Assembly (NCBI RefSeq): GCF_007197755.1 | Contig: NZ_CP041636.1 | Coordinates: 124,001 to 188,000, forward strand | Source of the DNA: Ferrovibrio terrae | GTDB taxonomy: Bacteria > Pseudomonadota > Alphaproteobacteria > Ferrovibrionales > Ferrovibrionaceae | Reading direction: 5' to 3' | DNA: 64,000 bases | In this document: positions 63,843 to 64,000 of the stretch, in pieces | Layout: every line of letters begins with the position of its first letter | How positions within the stretch are numbered: the first letter of the stretch is position 1 | Notes under the pieces: model-generated | Told to the model about the DNA's origin: nothing | The model's input: only the letters and a program-made list of their open reading frames with translations | The model's database searches: none | Position numbers and translations under genes: made by a program

Positions 63843-64000
63843 CAGCCAAAAATCTCCCTGACCCGCTTCAGGCCGGCGCACAGCGCATCGATTTCGGCCC
63901 GCGTATTGTACATCCCGAAACTGGCCCGCACCGTGGCCTGCACTCCCATCCGCTCCATCAGGGGATGGGCGCAATGCTGGCCGACCCGGACCGCAATTCC
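63842..64000 (-). CDS. sufS: Cysteine desulfurase SufS (C-terminal end only)
   Basis: The last 52 residues of a class II cysteine desulfurase; the rest lies beyond the right edge. The active-site Cys is in VGQHCAHPLMERMG, followed by RASFGMYNTRAEIDAL and the end KRVREIFG. These match SufS, the PLP enzyme that supplies persulfide sulfur to SufE and the SufBCD scaffold. sufE is encoded at the left of the window, not in this operon. Confidence 0.9.
   Translation of the reverse strand, partial: GIAVRVGQHCAHPLMERMGVQATVRASFGMYNTRAEIDALCAGLKRVREIFG

Overview
The window is GC-rich and gene-dense, and reads as the chromosome of a motile, free-living alphaproteobacterium. The best fit is a Rhodospirillales-like lineage, but no marker here fixes the genus. 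The reasons are the UgpBAEC, TRAP and TctC uptake proteins, a GlnZ/GlnK-type P-II protein, a SUF locus, a flagellar unit behind a sigma-54 promoter, and long antisense open frames typical of codon bias at high GC. About 68 protein genes and one tRNA-Ser(CGA) are supported. No phage, insertion sequence, CRISPR array or resistance island is seen.

Layout. 0-3.5 kb (minus strand): AraC regulator, AlaX-type Ala-tRNA editing protein, EamA exporter, MarR regulator and a cut-off Ser/Thr dehydratase, packed tightly as one small-amino-acid module. 3.6-8.6 kb: HIG1-like protein, PduO-type cobalamin adenosyltransferase, then flgE-flgK-flgL behind a near-perfect -24/-12 promoter with two upstream palindromes. 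8.7-14.3 kb: cysS, sufE, a NifU/IscU-like scaffold, hisI, an Fe/Mn superoxide dismutase, a Kef-like antiporter and a CBS protein. 14.8-25.8 kb: tRNA-Ser, a TRAP transporter (dctQMP), HutD, a diguanylate cyclase, malonyl-CoA synthetase, a KdpDE-like two-component pair and mtgA. 26-32 kb: a giant SSF-type sensor kinase facing a LuxR regulator, an MFS carrier, and a striking 13-unit decamer repeat. 32.5-41.2 kb: TctC, YqaE, mdh flanked by related palindromic elements, an SDR dehydrogenase, small secreted or membrane proteins, and scoAB. 41.3-44.1 kb: leuA with a long leader carrying two Leu-rich mini-ORFs, glnK and a tiny lipoprotein. 44.2-50.3 kb: znuA, znuB and znuC with an extra 49-residue membrane protein under a Zur-like operator, then PBP1A and an alpha/beta hydrolase. 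50.3-56.6 kb: Bcr/CflA efflux, a YgjP-type peptidase, and ugpBAEC behind a Pho-box-like site. 57.2-63.1 kb: a sugar-modification cluster. 63.1-64 kb: sufA-sufT-sufS, cut by the window end.

How the parts work together. Iron-sulfur assembly genes lie at both ends. Nutrient uptake dominates the middle: zinc, glycerol-3-phosphate, C4-dicarboxylate-type acids and tricarboxylate-type acids. Acyl-CoA and carboxylate metabolism recurs (malonyl-CoA synthetase, SCOT, SDR, malate dehydrogenase, and a CrbS/R-like regulator pair). The most unusual items are the tandem Leu-rich leader of leuA, the helically phased decamer array, the hidden small membrane protein in the zinc operon, the palindrome pair upstream of flgE, and an epimerase-like protein that appears to lack the SDR catalytic tyrosine.
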